In this document: positions 1 through 9,400 of the stretch, piece by piece
How the letters are laid out: each line of letters begins with the position of its first letter
Position numbering within the stretch: the stretch's first letter is position 1
Assembly (NCBI GenBank): GCA_964583825.1
Contig: CAZOXM010000136.1
Span: 1 to 10,296 of the forward strand
DNA: 10,296 bases
Reading direction: 5' to 3'
From: GCA-1730015 sp964583825
GTDB lineage: Bacteria > Pseudomonadota > Gammaproteobacteria > Granulosicoccales > Granulosicoccaceae
Notes under the pieces: generated by a model
The model's input: the letters and a program-made list of their open reading frames with translations, nothing else
Database searches by the model: none
Told to the model about the DNA's origin: nothing
Made by a program: the position numbers and the translations under genes

Positions 1-11
1 CTATGGCAATG

Positions 12-16
12 CCTTT
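12..16 (-). promoter_or_regulatory. Possible ribosome binding site of a next gene beyond the left edge
   Basis: On the minus strand AAAGG again overlaps the TAA stop of the oxygenase gene, as at the preceding junction. No well-placed start codon occurs in the remaining 11 bases. A start would fall at or just past the window edge, for example a GTG whose G is base 1. This is suggestive only. Confidence 0.25.
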
Positions 17-818
17 AGCTCGCCAATCCGCCATTGTGCGGTGCAAATGCGGATTTCCACAGAAATCGCTCAGACGGGAAGGCTGGATCAAAACCGTTTC
101 GTCCATGTAACACCCTGTGATCCTTCCAAATCACACCCTCGCCGATGGTCAGAGGCACTGGCACGACCGCTTTGCGAATGTTCTGACTGCTCTGCAGATA
201 GTTGTGGAACTCTTCTCTCAACGCCTGAACTTCGCTGGTCGCGTTTTTATCGACGCAGTAGTAGTTCCACGAGATGAGGCCACCTTCGTTGTCCGAGTCA
301 ATGAGCTTTGAATTTTTGCTGTATCCTGAGCGACTATGAGGCATGTCGATCGTCTGTAATTTCTCCAGAAGCTCCTTCGCCTCGGTTTTCATCGAGCTCA
401 CGAGGTCATCGTAGTCGATGAAAATAGTCTCACCACCGTTCGATGCAGACGACTGGCAATAGATAATTGCCGCTTCCGGGAATTCAGGATCGTAGGAGCC
501 ATCCGTGTGCAATGGTTGTGGATTGGCGGAGTGACGATAAGCATCCTCAATGCTCGGGTCATATCTTATTTCCGTCCACCGCTGCCCGGTTCGCTGGGCT
601 CCCGAGTCTCTGTCTGCTGCACTGATCGCATCCTCACCGACATCCCCCGGTATGCCCGACTTTTCCATGAAGGCATCGTAGAATTCCCGCAGCGCGTCGC
701 TGTCCTCAAGTTTCAACCCCGTGATGTGGAAGACTTTGTAATTATCCCACACATCCAGAAAACGCTTTGCCAGGTCGTCCGGTGTGTCATTTGCTCCAAT
801 CTCAATATTACATAGCAT
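15..818 (-). CDS. TauD/TfdA-family Fe(II)/2-oxoglutarate-dependent oxygenase
   Basis: This 267-aa cytosolic enzyme couples oxidation of a substrate C-H bond to decarboxylation of 2-oxoglutarate. The facial triad is visible as His104-x-Asp106 (PLHTDGSYD) and distal His238 in VLHGR. Arg251 in SERFLW is the likely 2-oxoglutarate anchor. NGGETIFIDYDDL at 127-139 is also typical of the family. The length is near the lower end for TauD/TfdA enzymes, but all key residues are present, so it looks complete and active. It begins 12 bp after the PKS stop codon, with AAAGG overlapping that stop, which implies coupled translation. Relatives in PKS/NRPS clusters hydroxylate, desaturate or halogenate amino acids, carrier-bound chains or finished products. 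A carboxylate (Asp106) occupies the position that is Gly or Ala in the halogenases, so hydroxylation or desaturation is more likely. The substrate cannot be read from the sequence; context suggests the polyketide chain made by the two upstream proteins. Confidence 0.93.
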   Translation of the reverse strand: MLCNIEIGANDTPDDLAKRFLDVWDNYKVFHITGLKLEDSDALREFYDAFMEKSGIPGDVGEDAISAADRDSGAQRTGQRWTEIRYDPSIEDAYRHSANPQPLHTDGSYDPEFPEAAIIYCQSSASNGGETIFIDYDDLVSSMKTEAKELLEKLQTIDMPHSRSGYSKNSKLIDSDNEGGLISWNYYCVDKNATSEVQALREEFHNYLQSSQNIRKAVVPVPLTIGEGVIWKDHRVLHGRNGFDPAFPSERFLWKSAFAPHNGGLAS

Positions 819-827
819 TTTCAGTTA

Positions 828-832
828 CCTTT
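828..832 (-). promoter_or_regulatory. Ribosome binding site of the oxygenase, overlapping the PKS stop codon
   Basis: On the minus strand AAAGG starts within the TAA stop of the PKS gene and ends 9 nt before the oxygenase ATG at 818. This fixes the start and means ribosomes finishing the PKS can restart at once, which would keep oxygenase output tied to PKS output. Confidence 0.7.
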
Positions 833-3800
833 AAATGTTGCTAATTTCCAAAAGCTGATCACAGTACATGCTGATAAGTTGTTCCACGCCGGTGCGATCA
901 TTCATGTTTTCACTGTAAACAAGCGTGATGTTCAGCCGATCATCGACAAGTTCTACTCTGAATGCGAGCTGGTGGTCGCGCCTGGCACTACTGTCATGCA
1001 GTGTACCTGCGGATTCATGCGCGACCTTAAAGTAACGTTCATCCAACAAATCGTCATTGCTGTTTTTCAAATTGCCGATATAGTTGAACAGCACCCGCGC
1101 CACGGGTAGTTGCCGCATAAAGTCCCGTACCTGCGTATCTCTGCTTAAGTACTTTGTTCGATCATATTCATTCTCGCGATCTACCATTTGTCTCACATCA
1201 AAGCACAGGTCTTTTAGTGCAGAACGAGTGAGAGGTACATCTGGATTAATTAGCACCGGAGAGTACGAATTGAAGAAACCGACGGTTCGAGTGACGTCAT
1301 AGTCCCGGTCAAGCGCACGCCCGTTACCTAACACATCCATCAATACGCCGTCGCCGGTTGAGCACCGAGCCCATCCGGAGATCGCTTTGGCAAGCGCCAC
1401 AATCAGTAACTCGCTTGTCGCGCCGAATCCACTCGCCTTTAGAATGCGCTGACTTACGGCCGGGTCGAGATCTCTGCTTATATGTGCAGCCGAATCGTTG
1501 GTGTTCTCCCCTTGTGACAGATCGGGAATCACGCCCACCGTGCCCCATGGCAGTTCACTCCACCTGTGAAGGTAGTGGGGTGCAGACTCAATATTGGCAC
1601 GCAGGTCCTGCACCCTCGCCCACTCCTGGTACCCTGTTGTCGCTTCAGGCAACGCTATCTGATTTCCACCCGAGACAGCGCTCAATATGCTTTGAAAATC
1701 GCTCAGGACGATAGTCCAGGACAAGCCATCGGCCACGAAGTGATGCACCAGCAACAACAGTCGGTCCGCTCGAGTGGGTCCACAGTTAAAATGCACACAC
1801 TTAAAGAGCAGCGTGTCACTGAGTGAAAACTGTTGATGACATTCGTTTGCACGCTCCTCAATGCATGCAGAGAGCGCATTATCGTCGACAGCGGAGAGAT
1901 CTACTTGCTCAAGTATCGCTCCATCTATGCGCTCCCGAATAACCACTGAATAGTCGCCCGACGAATCCCGTACAATCCGGGCTTTCAGCATTTCGTGGTG
2001 ATTGACCAGCTGCACCAGCGAAGTTTCAATCTGATCCACCTTCATCGCCTGCTGACACTCGAGCAGGGTGGCGAGGTTCCAGTGATCAAAATTTGAGCCG
2101 GCACGCTTGTCAAAATATCTGCTGATGCCGACAATCTTCGGGAAATCGTCTGACCCGGAGGGCGCCACCGATGTTTCGTTCTGAGTTAATTCTTCTTTCT
2201 GTGCTGCTTCGAATAGTCCGGCCCATGCCTCAGGTGTCGGGTTATCCAATGCCTCATTGAGCGAGAGTGTGACACCGAATTGCGACCGGAGCGAGGCAAG
2301 CAAGGTCACGACCATCAATGAACTTCCACCCATTGCGAGAACGTTGTCGGTCGGGTCAAGTTCGTCGATTCTAAGTGCCTTTTTTACTTCACTCGCAATG
2401 ACATCAATGGGCTCAAGGTTTTGCTGAAGCGATTCCAACTCCCCAACTGCAGACTCGGGGCCGCTTGCTGATCGTTGAAGCTCATTAGGAGATACAGTAG
2501 ACACCACCGCCAGTGGAGTGATATCAGAATTTTGCAGTACCGTTTCAAGCACGCAAATACCAAGCGCAGGCGTAACGGAATTTTCAGCGATACGTTTCAG
2601 AGCCTCGGTATCTTTCACATCGGCCAGTAATCCGGTGCCTTCCCAACCGGGCCAGGCGACCGCGACCACCCCCGAATTGTTGAGTGCGAACTGGAGTTGA
2701 AATGCATTAGCGGCGGCGTAATCCACCTGCCCAACCGGACCACTGAAGGCAGCTGTAGAAGAGAAAAGTACCAGCCTCATATCAGCGCGTGAGGTAACAC
2801 CGAAAAGGTTCTGTGTACCGTTTACTTTGGCGCGAAGCGTCTGCTCAAACTCGTCGATGTTCTTGCCGCTTATCAAACTATCGCGAGTGGTACCCGCCAG
2901 ATGATAAATAGATCCCGGCTGATACTGTTTCGACTTCTGAAGCTCGGCATAAATCGCATCGCACTGACTTTCCAGTGCAATGTCAACCTCGATAGTCACG
3001 ACTTCAAGTCCGGGCCGTCGCAAACTCTCGGCAAAGGAAAGTCTCTCCTGATTTTTTCGACCAACCAGAATCAGCTTGCCCGCTCGTTGAGCTAAATGCT
3101 CCACAACGTGTCGACCGATTCCGCCAAACGCACCTACGACGACGTTACACTGATTTTCGACCAGCGCGTCTGTGGCACGCTCAAAGCAATGCTGTTGCTC
3201 ATAGTGCCTGAACCACCACCTGTTGCCATCGAGTGCTATGACGCTGTACTCGACCGGCCGACTCAATGCGTCAGCAAGCTTGCCATGAAAGTCCCGGTCG
3301 CTGCGAATCTCGATAAGTTGTGTAGAAACGCCGGGATACTCGGACGCAAAAACCGGCAACATACCCAGCAGTAAGGACGCAGGAGATTCGATACCTGCCT
3401 CCTCAAATACCGCCAACTTGCCGAATTGAACCACGCGCAGATTCAGTTTTTTCCGGCAGGCATCTGCGATGCATCGGATACGCTCAAACTCCTGCGTTGT
3501 AATCTGGACCAGATCATCAGGAGTGAGAAAGTCACCCGCTGCCGGGCAATAAACAACTTCACACGTATCGGCGGGCGTTGCCCCAAGCGCTTCTACCAGA
3601 TCAGCCACTTCATTAAACCGACTGACCGCAGCGCCCCTGGCTCCCAACGCCTGCGCCAGTCCGGCTAACTCATTTGCTGAGTCCAGGAGATAGTAGTGCC
3701 GCTCTGTCGCATCGATGGGCGCACACCGATAGTGACTCCAGCTGTCAGTCCAGATCCAGTCCTGCGGATTGTCCGATTTCTTAAAATGAACGGCGGCCGA

Positions 3801-6455
3801 TGCTTCATCCTCATTGACAAACCAGTGTGGCTTGCCTTCAAACAGGTAGCCCGGAAGTGAAACCCTGTGCCCCTCCGCCCCCACCAGTGCCCAGTCCAGA
3901 GCACCACCCAGCGTCCAGAACTGACACAGCATGCGCCGCGCAACGATCTCTTCCGGGTCGGACACGCGCGGATGTCGCCCGGAAGCCAGCACCAGGTGCG
4001 TCTCCCCACGGGCGGCATGGGCCCCTGCTATTTGCGACAGTACAATGCCCGGTCCGGCTTCAATAAACCAGGCGCCACCCAGATCAAAGGCGCTCGACAG
4101 CGCTTTTGAGAAGTTGACAGGCTGTCTGATCTGGCTGGCCCAGTAGGACGGTGAGATCGCTTCATCCGCGTCAATCCAATCACCGGTGACACAGGAAATA
4201 AAGGGTTTTTCCGGCACCAGCAGCGGTATCTTCGCTACCTCCTGTTCAAACGCTATCGCCGCTTCATCCATCATGCTCGTGTGGAAGGCATGCGATGTTT
4301 TCAGCACTCTGCAATCAAGCGACTCACTTTCGTACTTTTCCTTTGCAGCCAGTATGTCCTGCTCAGACCCTGCCACAACACAGGCTGACGTATTGTTGAT
4401 TACGGCCAGCTCTATGCCATCGGGCAATGTGTCAGCTGCTTTTTCAGCTGGCAGTGGCAGCATGAGCATTGAGCCTTTAGGGGCCGACTGCATCAGGCGC
4501 CCGCGATGCATCACAAGTCGCAGACCATCCTCATAGGAAAAGACACCCGCCAACGCAGCGGCTACGAACTCACCGATCGAGTGCCCGATATAACGATCCG
4601 CTTCGAATCCCCAGGCTTCAAGTAACCGGGCGTACGCGTAGGAACACACATACAGCGCCGGCTGAGTAAGATAAGTCTGATTGAGATCCCTGACTTCCGG
4701 ATCACACAATAAATCGATCATCGAGACATCAAACTCAGCCTTAGAGACACTGTCTGCAAGATCAACATATTTTTTAAAAACCGGCTCGGTGCGGTAGAGA
4801 CTGGCACCCATCGCCGCATACTGGGATCCCTGTCCGGGGAACATGAATATCTTCTGGAATCGATCAGCACCTGTTACCGCCTCTGCCATAACCATCGCAG
4901 GTGGCTTGCGCTCTTTCAGCGTTGCCTGCAGCTCCTGGATGGAATTTGCGACCAGAGCAGCCCTTCGTGGTAGTGCTTTCCGCCCGCGTTGCAGGGTATG
5001 ACCAATGTCTTCGAGACCCAGCGGTGTGTCTGCCTGCAATTGCTGCGCGAGTGCTAATGCGCTGTTTTTAAGCGCACTGGTGCTCACTGCACTAAGCGGA
5101 ACGATAACCGGACCTGAATCACCGGTGCCGGTTCTGGCTGGCGCTGTGTACTCCTCAAGTATCACGTGTGAGTTCGTACCACCCATACCGAGCGAGCTAA
5201 TTCCGGCACGACGCGGAATTTCACTTTCGTGCTGCCACTCACTCGTCGTCTCAGCGACTCGAAACGGTGTACTCGCAAAATCTATCTGCGGATTTGGCGC
5301 AGTGAAATTCGCGCTTGCCGGAATCATCCTTGAATCCAGCGCCTTGGTCACTTTGATAAGCGACGCTAGTCCGGCCGCTGCATCCAGGTGACCGATGTTG
5401 CCCTTGACCGATCCCAGTGCACAGAAGTTGTTTTCTTCAGTATCCAGCCGGTAGGCTTTGGTCAGCGCTTCAACTTCGATAGGATCTCCGAGATAGGTGC
5501 CGGTGCCATGTGCCTCGACGTAACCAATAGTATCCGCTGACACACCAGCAGATTCCATTGACTCCAGAATAACCTCGGCTTGTTTAATGACGGTTGGCGC
5601 GGTGAAGTCCGATTTGGTATCACCATCGTTGTTGATGGCTGACCCTTTTACCACCGCGTAGATGTTGTCTCCGTCCTGCTCGGCATCGTCAAGACGCTTT
5701 AACAGAACCGCACCCACACCACTCCCGAATACCGTGCCCGCTGCGGCAGCATCAAACGGTCGGCAGACACCATCCGGAGAGAACACGCTACCTTCCTGAT
5801 AAAGATGGCCGGTCTTAAGCGGACAACGGATGCTGGATGCACCCACCAGAGCCATGTCACTCTCGCCCTCAAGCAAACTCTGTCTCGCCATGTGGATTGC
5901 CACAAGCGAGGTAGAGCAAGCAGTTTGCACCGTTGCCGCCGGCCCCTTCAGTCCGAGTTTGTAGGCGATTCTGGTGGCAACGTAGTCCTTATCAGACCCC
6001 AGCAGCGTTGGCAGATAGTCACTGAAAAAGTGCTTTGCCAGACCCGTATGCAACATATAGGTGTTCATCGCCGTACCGGCGAATGTCGCAACCCGTCCCT
6101 CTGTCAGTGCTGGGTCGTAACCGGCATCTTCAAATGCCAGCCAGGCCACCTCAAGCAACTGACGCTGCTGAGGATCAATCAGCTGCGCATCATAGGGTGA
6201 GTACTTAAAAAACTCAGCATCGAAACGATCGGCATTCTCCAGCACTGGTGCGCTGGGCACGTAGTTTTCATTGAGAATATGATCCGCGTTACCTCCCGCT
6301 TCGAGCAACTCATCACGACTGAACGTTGTCGAGGAGACAGTACCATCCAGGAGGTTCTGCCAATACTTATCGATGTTGGCAGCCCCGGGAAAACGACCCG
6401 CCATGCCAATAATGGCAATAGCTTCGTTTTCGTCAACTTCCTCGTTCATAGTCAC
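831..6455 (-). CDS. Type I PKS module KS-AT-KR-ACP with terminal condensation/epimerization-like domain
   Basis: This 1874-aa protein is one chain-extension module. The ketosynthase (8-436) has the Cys180 (TACSTS), His316 (EAHGTGT) and His356 (GNIGH) triad, so it is a condensing KS and not a decarboxylating KSQ. The acyltransferase (535-830) has GHSIGE (Ser626) and HAFH (722-725), the signature for malonyl-CoA. The post-AT linker lies at 866-879. A structural KR half starts near 897 and the catalytic KR spans about 1102-1320, with a GAFGGIG nucleotide loop and the Lys1210, Ser1233, Tyr1246, Asn1250 set. The ACP (1350-1418) carries GGSSL with Ser1379. The C-terminal domain (1438-1874) has HHFVADG (His1572, Asp1576), TVGFF and FNYIG, as in NRPS epimerization domains. 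No DH, ER, adenylation or thioesterase domain is present. The gene starts 12 bp after the loading gene. The start is read as GTG at 6455; an in-frame ATG two codons later (6449) is equally possible. The KS probably takes the starter chain from the upstream carrier protein. Confidence 0.95.
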   Translation of the reverse strand: MTMNEEVDENEAIAIIGMAGRFPGAANIDKYWQNLLDGTVSSTTFSRDELLEAGGNADHILNENYVPSAPVLENADRFDAEFFKYSPYDAQLIDPQQRQLLEVAWLAFEDAGYDPALTEGRVATFAGTAMNTYMLHTGLAKHFFSDYLPTLLGSDKDYVATRIAYKLGLKGPAATVQTACSTSLVAIHMARQSLLEGESDMALVGASSIRCPLKTGHLYQEGSVFSPDGVCRPFDAAAAGTVFGSGVGAVLLKRLDDAEQDGDNIYAVVKGSAINNDGDTKSDFTAPTVIKQAEVILESMESAGVSADTIGYVEAHGTGTYLGDPIEVEALTKAYRLDTEENNFCALGSVKGNIGHLDAAAGLASLIKVTKALDSRMIPASANFTAPNPQIDFASTPFRVAETTSEWQHESEIPRRAGISSLGMGGTNSHVILEEYTAPARTGTGDSGPVIVPLSAVSTSALKNSALALAQQLQADTPLGLEDIGHTLQRGRKALPRRAALVANSIQELQATLKERKPPAMVMAEAVTGADRFQKIFMFPGQGSQYAAMGASLYRTEPVFKKYVDLADSVSKAEFDVSMIDLLCDPEVRDLNQTYLTQPALYVCSYAYARLLEAWGFEADRYIGHSIGEFVAAALAGVFSYEDGLRLVMHRGRLMQSAPKGSMLMLPLPAEKAADTLPDGIELAVINNTSACVVAGSEQDILAAKEKYESESLDCRVLKTSHAFHTSMMDEAAIAFEQEVAKIPLLVPEKPFISCVTGDWIDADEAISPSYWASQIRQPVNFSKALSSAFDLGGAWFIEAGPGIVLSQIAGAHAARGETHLVLASGRHPRVSDPEEIVARRMLCQFWTLGGALDWALVGAEGHRVSLPGYLFEGKPHWFVNEDEASAAVHFKKSDNPQDWIWTDSWSHYRCAPIDATERHYYLLDSANELAGLAQALGARGAAVSRFNEVADLVEALGATPADTCEVVYCPAAGDFLTPDDLVQITTQEFERIRCIADACRKKLNLRVVQFGKLAVFEEAGIESPASLLLGMLPVFASEYPGVSTQLIEIRSDRDFHGKLADALSRPVEYSVIALDGNRWWFRHYEQQHCFERATDALVENQCNVVVGAFGGIGRHVVEHLAQRAGKLILVGRKNQERLSFAESLRRPGLEVVTIEVDIALESQCDAIYAELQKSKQYQPGSIYHLAGTTRDSLISGKNIDEFEQTLRAKVNGTQNLFGVTSRADMRLVLFSSTAAFSGPVGQVDYAAANAFQLQFALNNSGVVAVAWPGWEGTGLLADVKDTEALKRIAENSVTPALGICVLETVLQNSDITPLAVVSTVSPNELQRSASGPESAVGELESLQQNLEPIDVIASEVKKALRIDELDPTDNVLAMGGSSLMVVTLLASLRSQFGVTLSLNEALDNPTPEAWAGLFEAAQKEELTQNETSVAPSGSDDFPKIVGISRYFDKRAGSNFDHWNLATLLECQQAMKVDQIETSLVQLVNHHEMLKARIVRDSSGDYSVVIRERIDGAILEQVDLSAVDDNALSACIEERANECHQQFSLSDTLLFKCVHFNCGPTRADRLLLLVHHFVADGLSWTIVLSDFQSILSAVSGGNQIALPEATTGYQEWARVQDLRANIESAPHYLHRWSELPWGTVGVIPDLSQGENTNDSAAHISRDLDPAVSQRILKASGFGATSELLIVALAKAISGWARCSTGDGVLMDVLGNGRALDRDYDVTRTVGFFNSYSPVLINPDVPLTRSALKDLCFDVRQMVDRENEYDRTKYLSRDTQVRDFMRQLPVARVLFNYIGNLKNSNDDLLDERYFKVAHESAGTLHDSSARRDHQLAFRVELVDDRLNITLVYSENMNDRTGVEQLISMYCDQLLEISNI

Positions 6456-6467
6456 ATCAATAGTCCA

Positions 6468-9400
6468 TTAGTTTGTTTGAGCCAGCTGGTCTCCCCGACG
6501 ATTTGCCGATCTGCGTCGGCCTTTCGCTCTGCTAGAACGCTTCAATTGGGTTTGATTGCCCTGTGCACCAGCTTGTGCGAGAAAGGCCACCGTCGGCCCC
6601 TCAAACAGATTGGCAACATTGATCTTCAATTCGATTTCCCGCTGCACTCTGGCAATCATCTCTACACCTTTCAGTGATGTGCCTCCAAGATCGAAAAAGC
6701 TGTCCTCGACACCGATACCGTCGATCCCGAGCAGGTCCTCCCAGACTGCAACGAGGTCTGTCTGCGCTTTGTCGGCAGGCGCTATGTAAGCGTTATTGAG
6801 TTTCGGTCGAGGGACACGGATTTTCGTATGAACAGCGCTCGCAATGGACGACGCTGAATTCAGCTGCGAAGCGATAAAGTGCACTTTCTCGGAAGCGAGG
6901 TTGTAGTCTTCGTCCCGCACTTTCTCCGTCTCCCGTCCAGCCTCGTCGGCAGCGGTATCGCTATTTACGGCGGCCCTGAATTTCAGCTCGGCGAGCTCTT
7001 GCGCAGAGTATACAAACTGACCTTTGCTGCCGGCTCGGTTTAGGTCGTCGATTGACTGCAGGAACAACACCGCTGGCGTGTTTCTGTCAGTGGTCACGAA
7101 CTCGAAACGCACCGAATCGCAGCCGATATCGAGCGCCTTCGCACCGATGTGCGCGAGTGTTCGATGCTCAACGCTGCGCCCGAGCACCCGGCAACTCAAT
7201 AAAAATGTGTCTACACACAGTTCCTGTCCTTTTCGTTCGCCGATGACGAGACCGGTAATTCCGTAGTCACCGAACGTGTCGGTGACGTGTATCTTCTCGA
7301 CAAAACAGGCGTCGTTGGCAATGAGATCGCGTATGTCCGCTTCAGTGTAGCGTTTGGAGGTAAAGTTAAACTGGTTGGTTCGCATGCACATCTGCGATGC
7401 CCGTTGCAGGGACTCTTCATCGACTGGTGCGATATCCACATTCAGGTCAATTTTTTCGATAAATTTTTCCAGATCTCCCAGCTCACTTCTCAACGCTTGT
7501 CGCTTTGATTCAACGACGTACATGTCCGTTCGCTTTGCATCCTCCGCTGTCGACTCCGTCGCTTCAAGACCCCAGATGCCGGCCAGGTAATCAGCCGTCC
7601 CGGCCTGTTCATCAAATGCAATAGTCATCACCTGAGGATACGCATCAATCATCTGCTGACATTCAGCCGGTGAATCATCGAAAAAGACAAACGAATCCAG
7701 ATTCAGATTCAGCTCATGGCTCATCGACACAAGGTTTTCTGGCTTGCTGGTCCAGTTGATTCGATGGGCGACGATGTCATCCCAGGAGAGCAACATTTCC
7801 CCGGCTCGCTCAGAGAAAACACGGCGCACTATATCTTCATCGTTCTTCGATGCCAGACACAAGAGATAGCCGTGCCCGGACAGATCCTTCACAAAACGCT
7901 GCAGCGTCAGATTGGGTTCGTTAAACGCAATTCCATCGACACCGTCCTCACCCACCACGCCTTGCCACAGCGTGTTGTCACAATCGAGTACTATCACTTT
8001 TCGCGGTCGCTGTACCTGGTACAAATTACTGCGCACCAGGTTAGTACTGGTTGCGGCATACCATTCACCAGTGTAAGGAATATGACCTGCCTGATCCGAC
8101 ACCTTGTCATGGAATTCATTGACCGGGTACTGGTTGCACCAGTCACTCCAGTTAAGGACCTTGACTGATTTCAACTCGCTGCACTGTTCGCCGATGCGAT
8201 CTTCAATTCGTGTAATTTCACGTTCAAGCGACGGATCCATCACGACTGAAGGGCAAACGACAATGTTCAGGTCCTTCGTGTTACCCGCGGCAACCAGACC
8301 AGTGACCGCATCTACGAACAGACCCGCAGATTTCTCTATCTTACTTGCCGGGGAGAGCTCCGCATTCTTCCGCAACCGCTCCGGACGAGCGGCATAAATT
8401 GTAACCAATCCGGAATCAAGCAACAGCTGCTCTTCATCCTCTATACACTCGAAACCCTTACTTTCGAGCAATTGGCGCACACCGGCCACACCGATTCCAC
8501 TTTGCTTGTGTACCTCAATGATGATCTGTTCAATACGATCCCAGTGCTCTTCCCGAATGCCCTTCAGGATCGCTTCCTCGCTTTTCTCAGCGTCAATTTT
8601 CAGCAGCCCGATTTTTTCAACCTGCTGATCATCTACAATATCTGACACAGCAACCAATGGACACATGTACTGCTCGCTGTCCATCCGATCCTGCATCATA
8701 TCTTCAGCCGCGTCTTCCAGCTCATCCGCATCCATATCTCCGACAACGGACAACATATTGATGACCACCTGTTTTATCGCAGATCTATCATCATCCTTGT
8801 TAGCCATAAAACTGGAAAATACAGACGACTTTTTGTAAGCCGTAAATTCAGCCTCGCCCGTTTTGTCGGCAGCGCCGGCGGCCACGACATGGTGCTCCTG
8901 CGCATAGGTTGCCAGGTTAGCTTTCAGGATGGGCAGGACACTTGGAGAGGGTTCGACCGCAATCACTTTCACATTGCTCGCCTGTTCAGACGCAAACATG
9001 GAGAACAACCCGATGTTGGCGCCAATATCGATCACCACATCTCCATCAGCGATTATGACGTTGTGCCGGCGATAGGCCTGATCAACATAAATCTCTTTGT
9101 ATAAGTAAGACGTCTCGTACTGGTTCAGCGAAGCTACGGTTCGCTTGTCGGGCAGTGCATAGGTATCGAGCGATGCCGGGAAGCTCTGCGCGGAAGCCTG
9201 AGTGTCGCCGGCGTCGTGCACAGCCGTCTGGCCCCAGTCCTGAAGTCTGATAAAGCAGGTCTGTGACTGCGCAGACCCATCGAATACCCCGTCCCCACGG
9301 ATCAACTCGGGAATCATCTGTCCGTAATCTGCAGCTCGCTGATTTACGGTGATATCCAGCTTGTCCTGCCAGAGATTGAAAAATTCCGACAGCGGGTCGA

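Noticed and set aside
831..2144. Ordinary NRPS module with a true epimerization domain
   Set aside because: There is no adenylation domain in either protein, the domain follows a PKS KR-ACP, and the EGHGRE motif is degraded.
3665..4018. Minus-strand open frame of 117 codons in another frame, possibly a frameshift in the PKS
   Set aside because: The main PKS frame is unbroken through the AT-KR linker, and the alternative frame is Trp/Arg-rich low-complexity sequence, so no frameshift is needed.
5805..6200. Plus-strand open frame of 131 codons opposite the ketosynthase
   Set aside because: The minus strand here encodes KS sequence around the active-site Cys. The plus-strand translation is Arg/Gln/Cys-rich with no family resemblance.
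6447..6457. ATG at 6457-6455 as start of the PKS gene
   Set aside because: It is out of frame with the PKS. The in-frame candidates are GTG at 6455 and ATG at 6449.
7716..8168. Plus-strand open frame of 150 codons inside the FkbH region
   Set aside because: It lies opposite strongly conserved FkbH motifs (HAD motif I and GHIPYT), has no recognisable domain, and is best explained as an antisense shadow.
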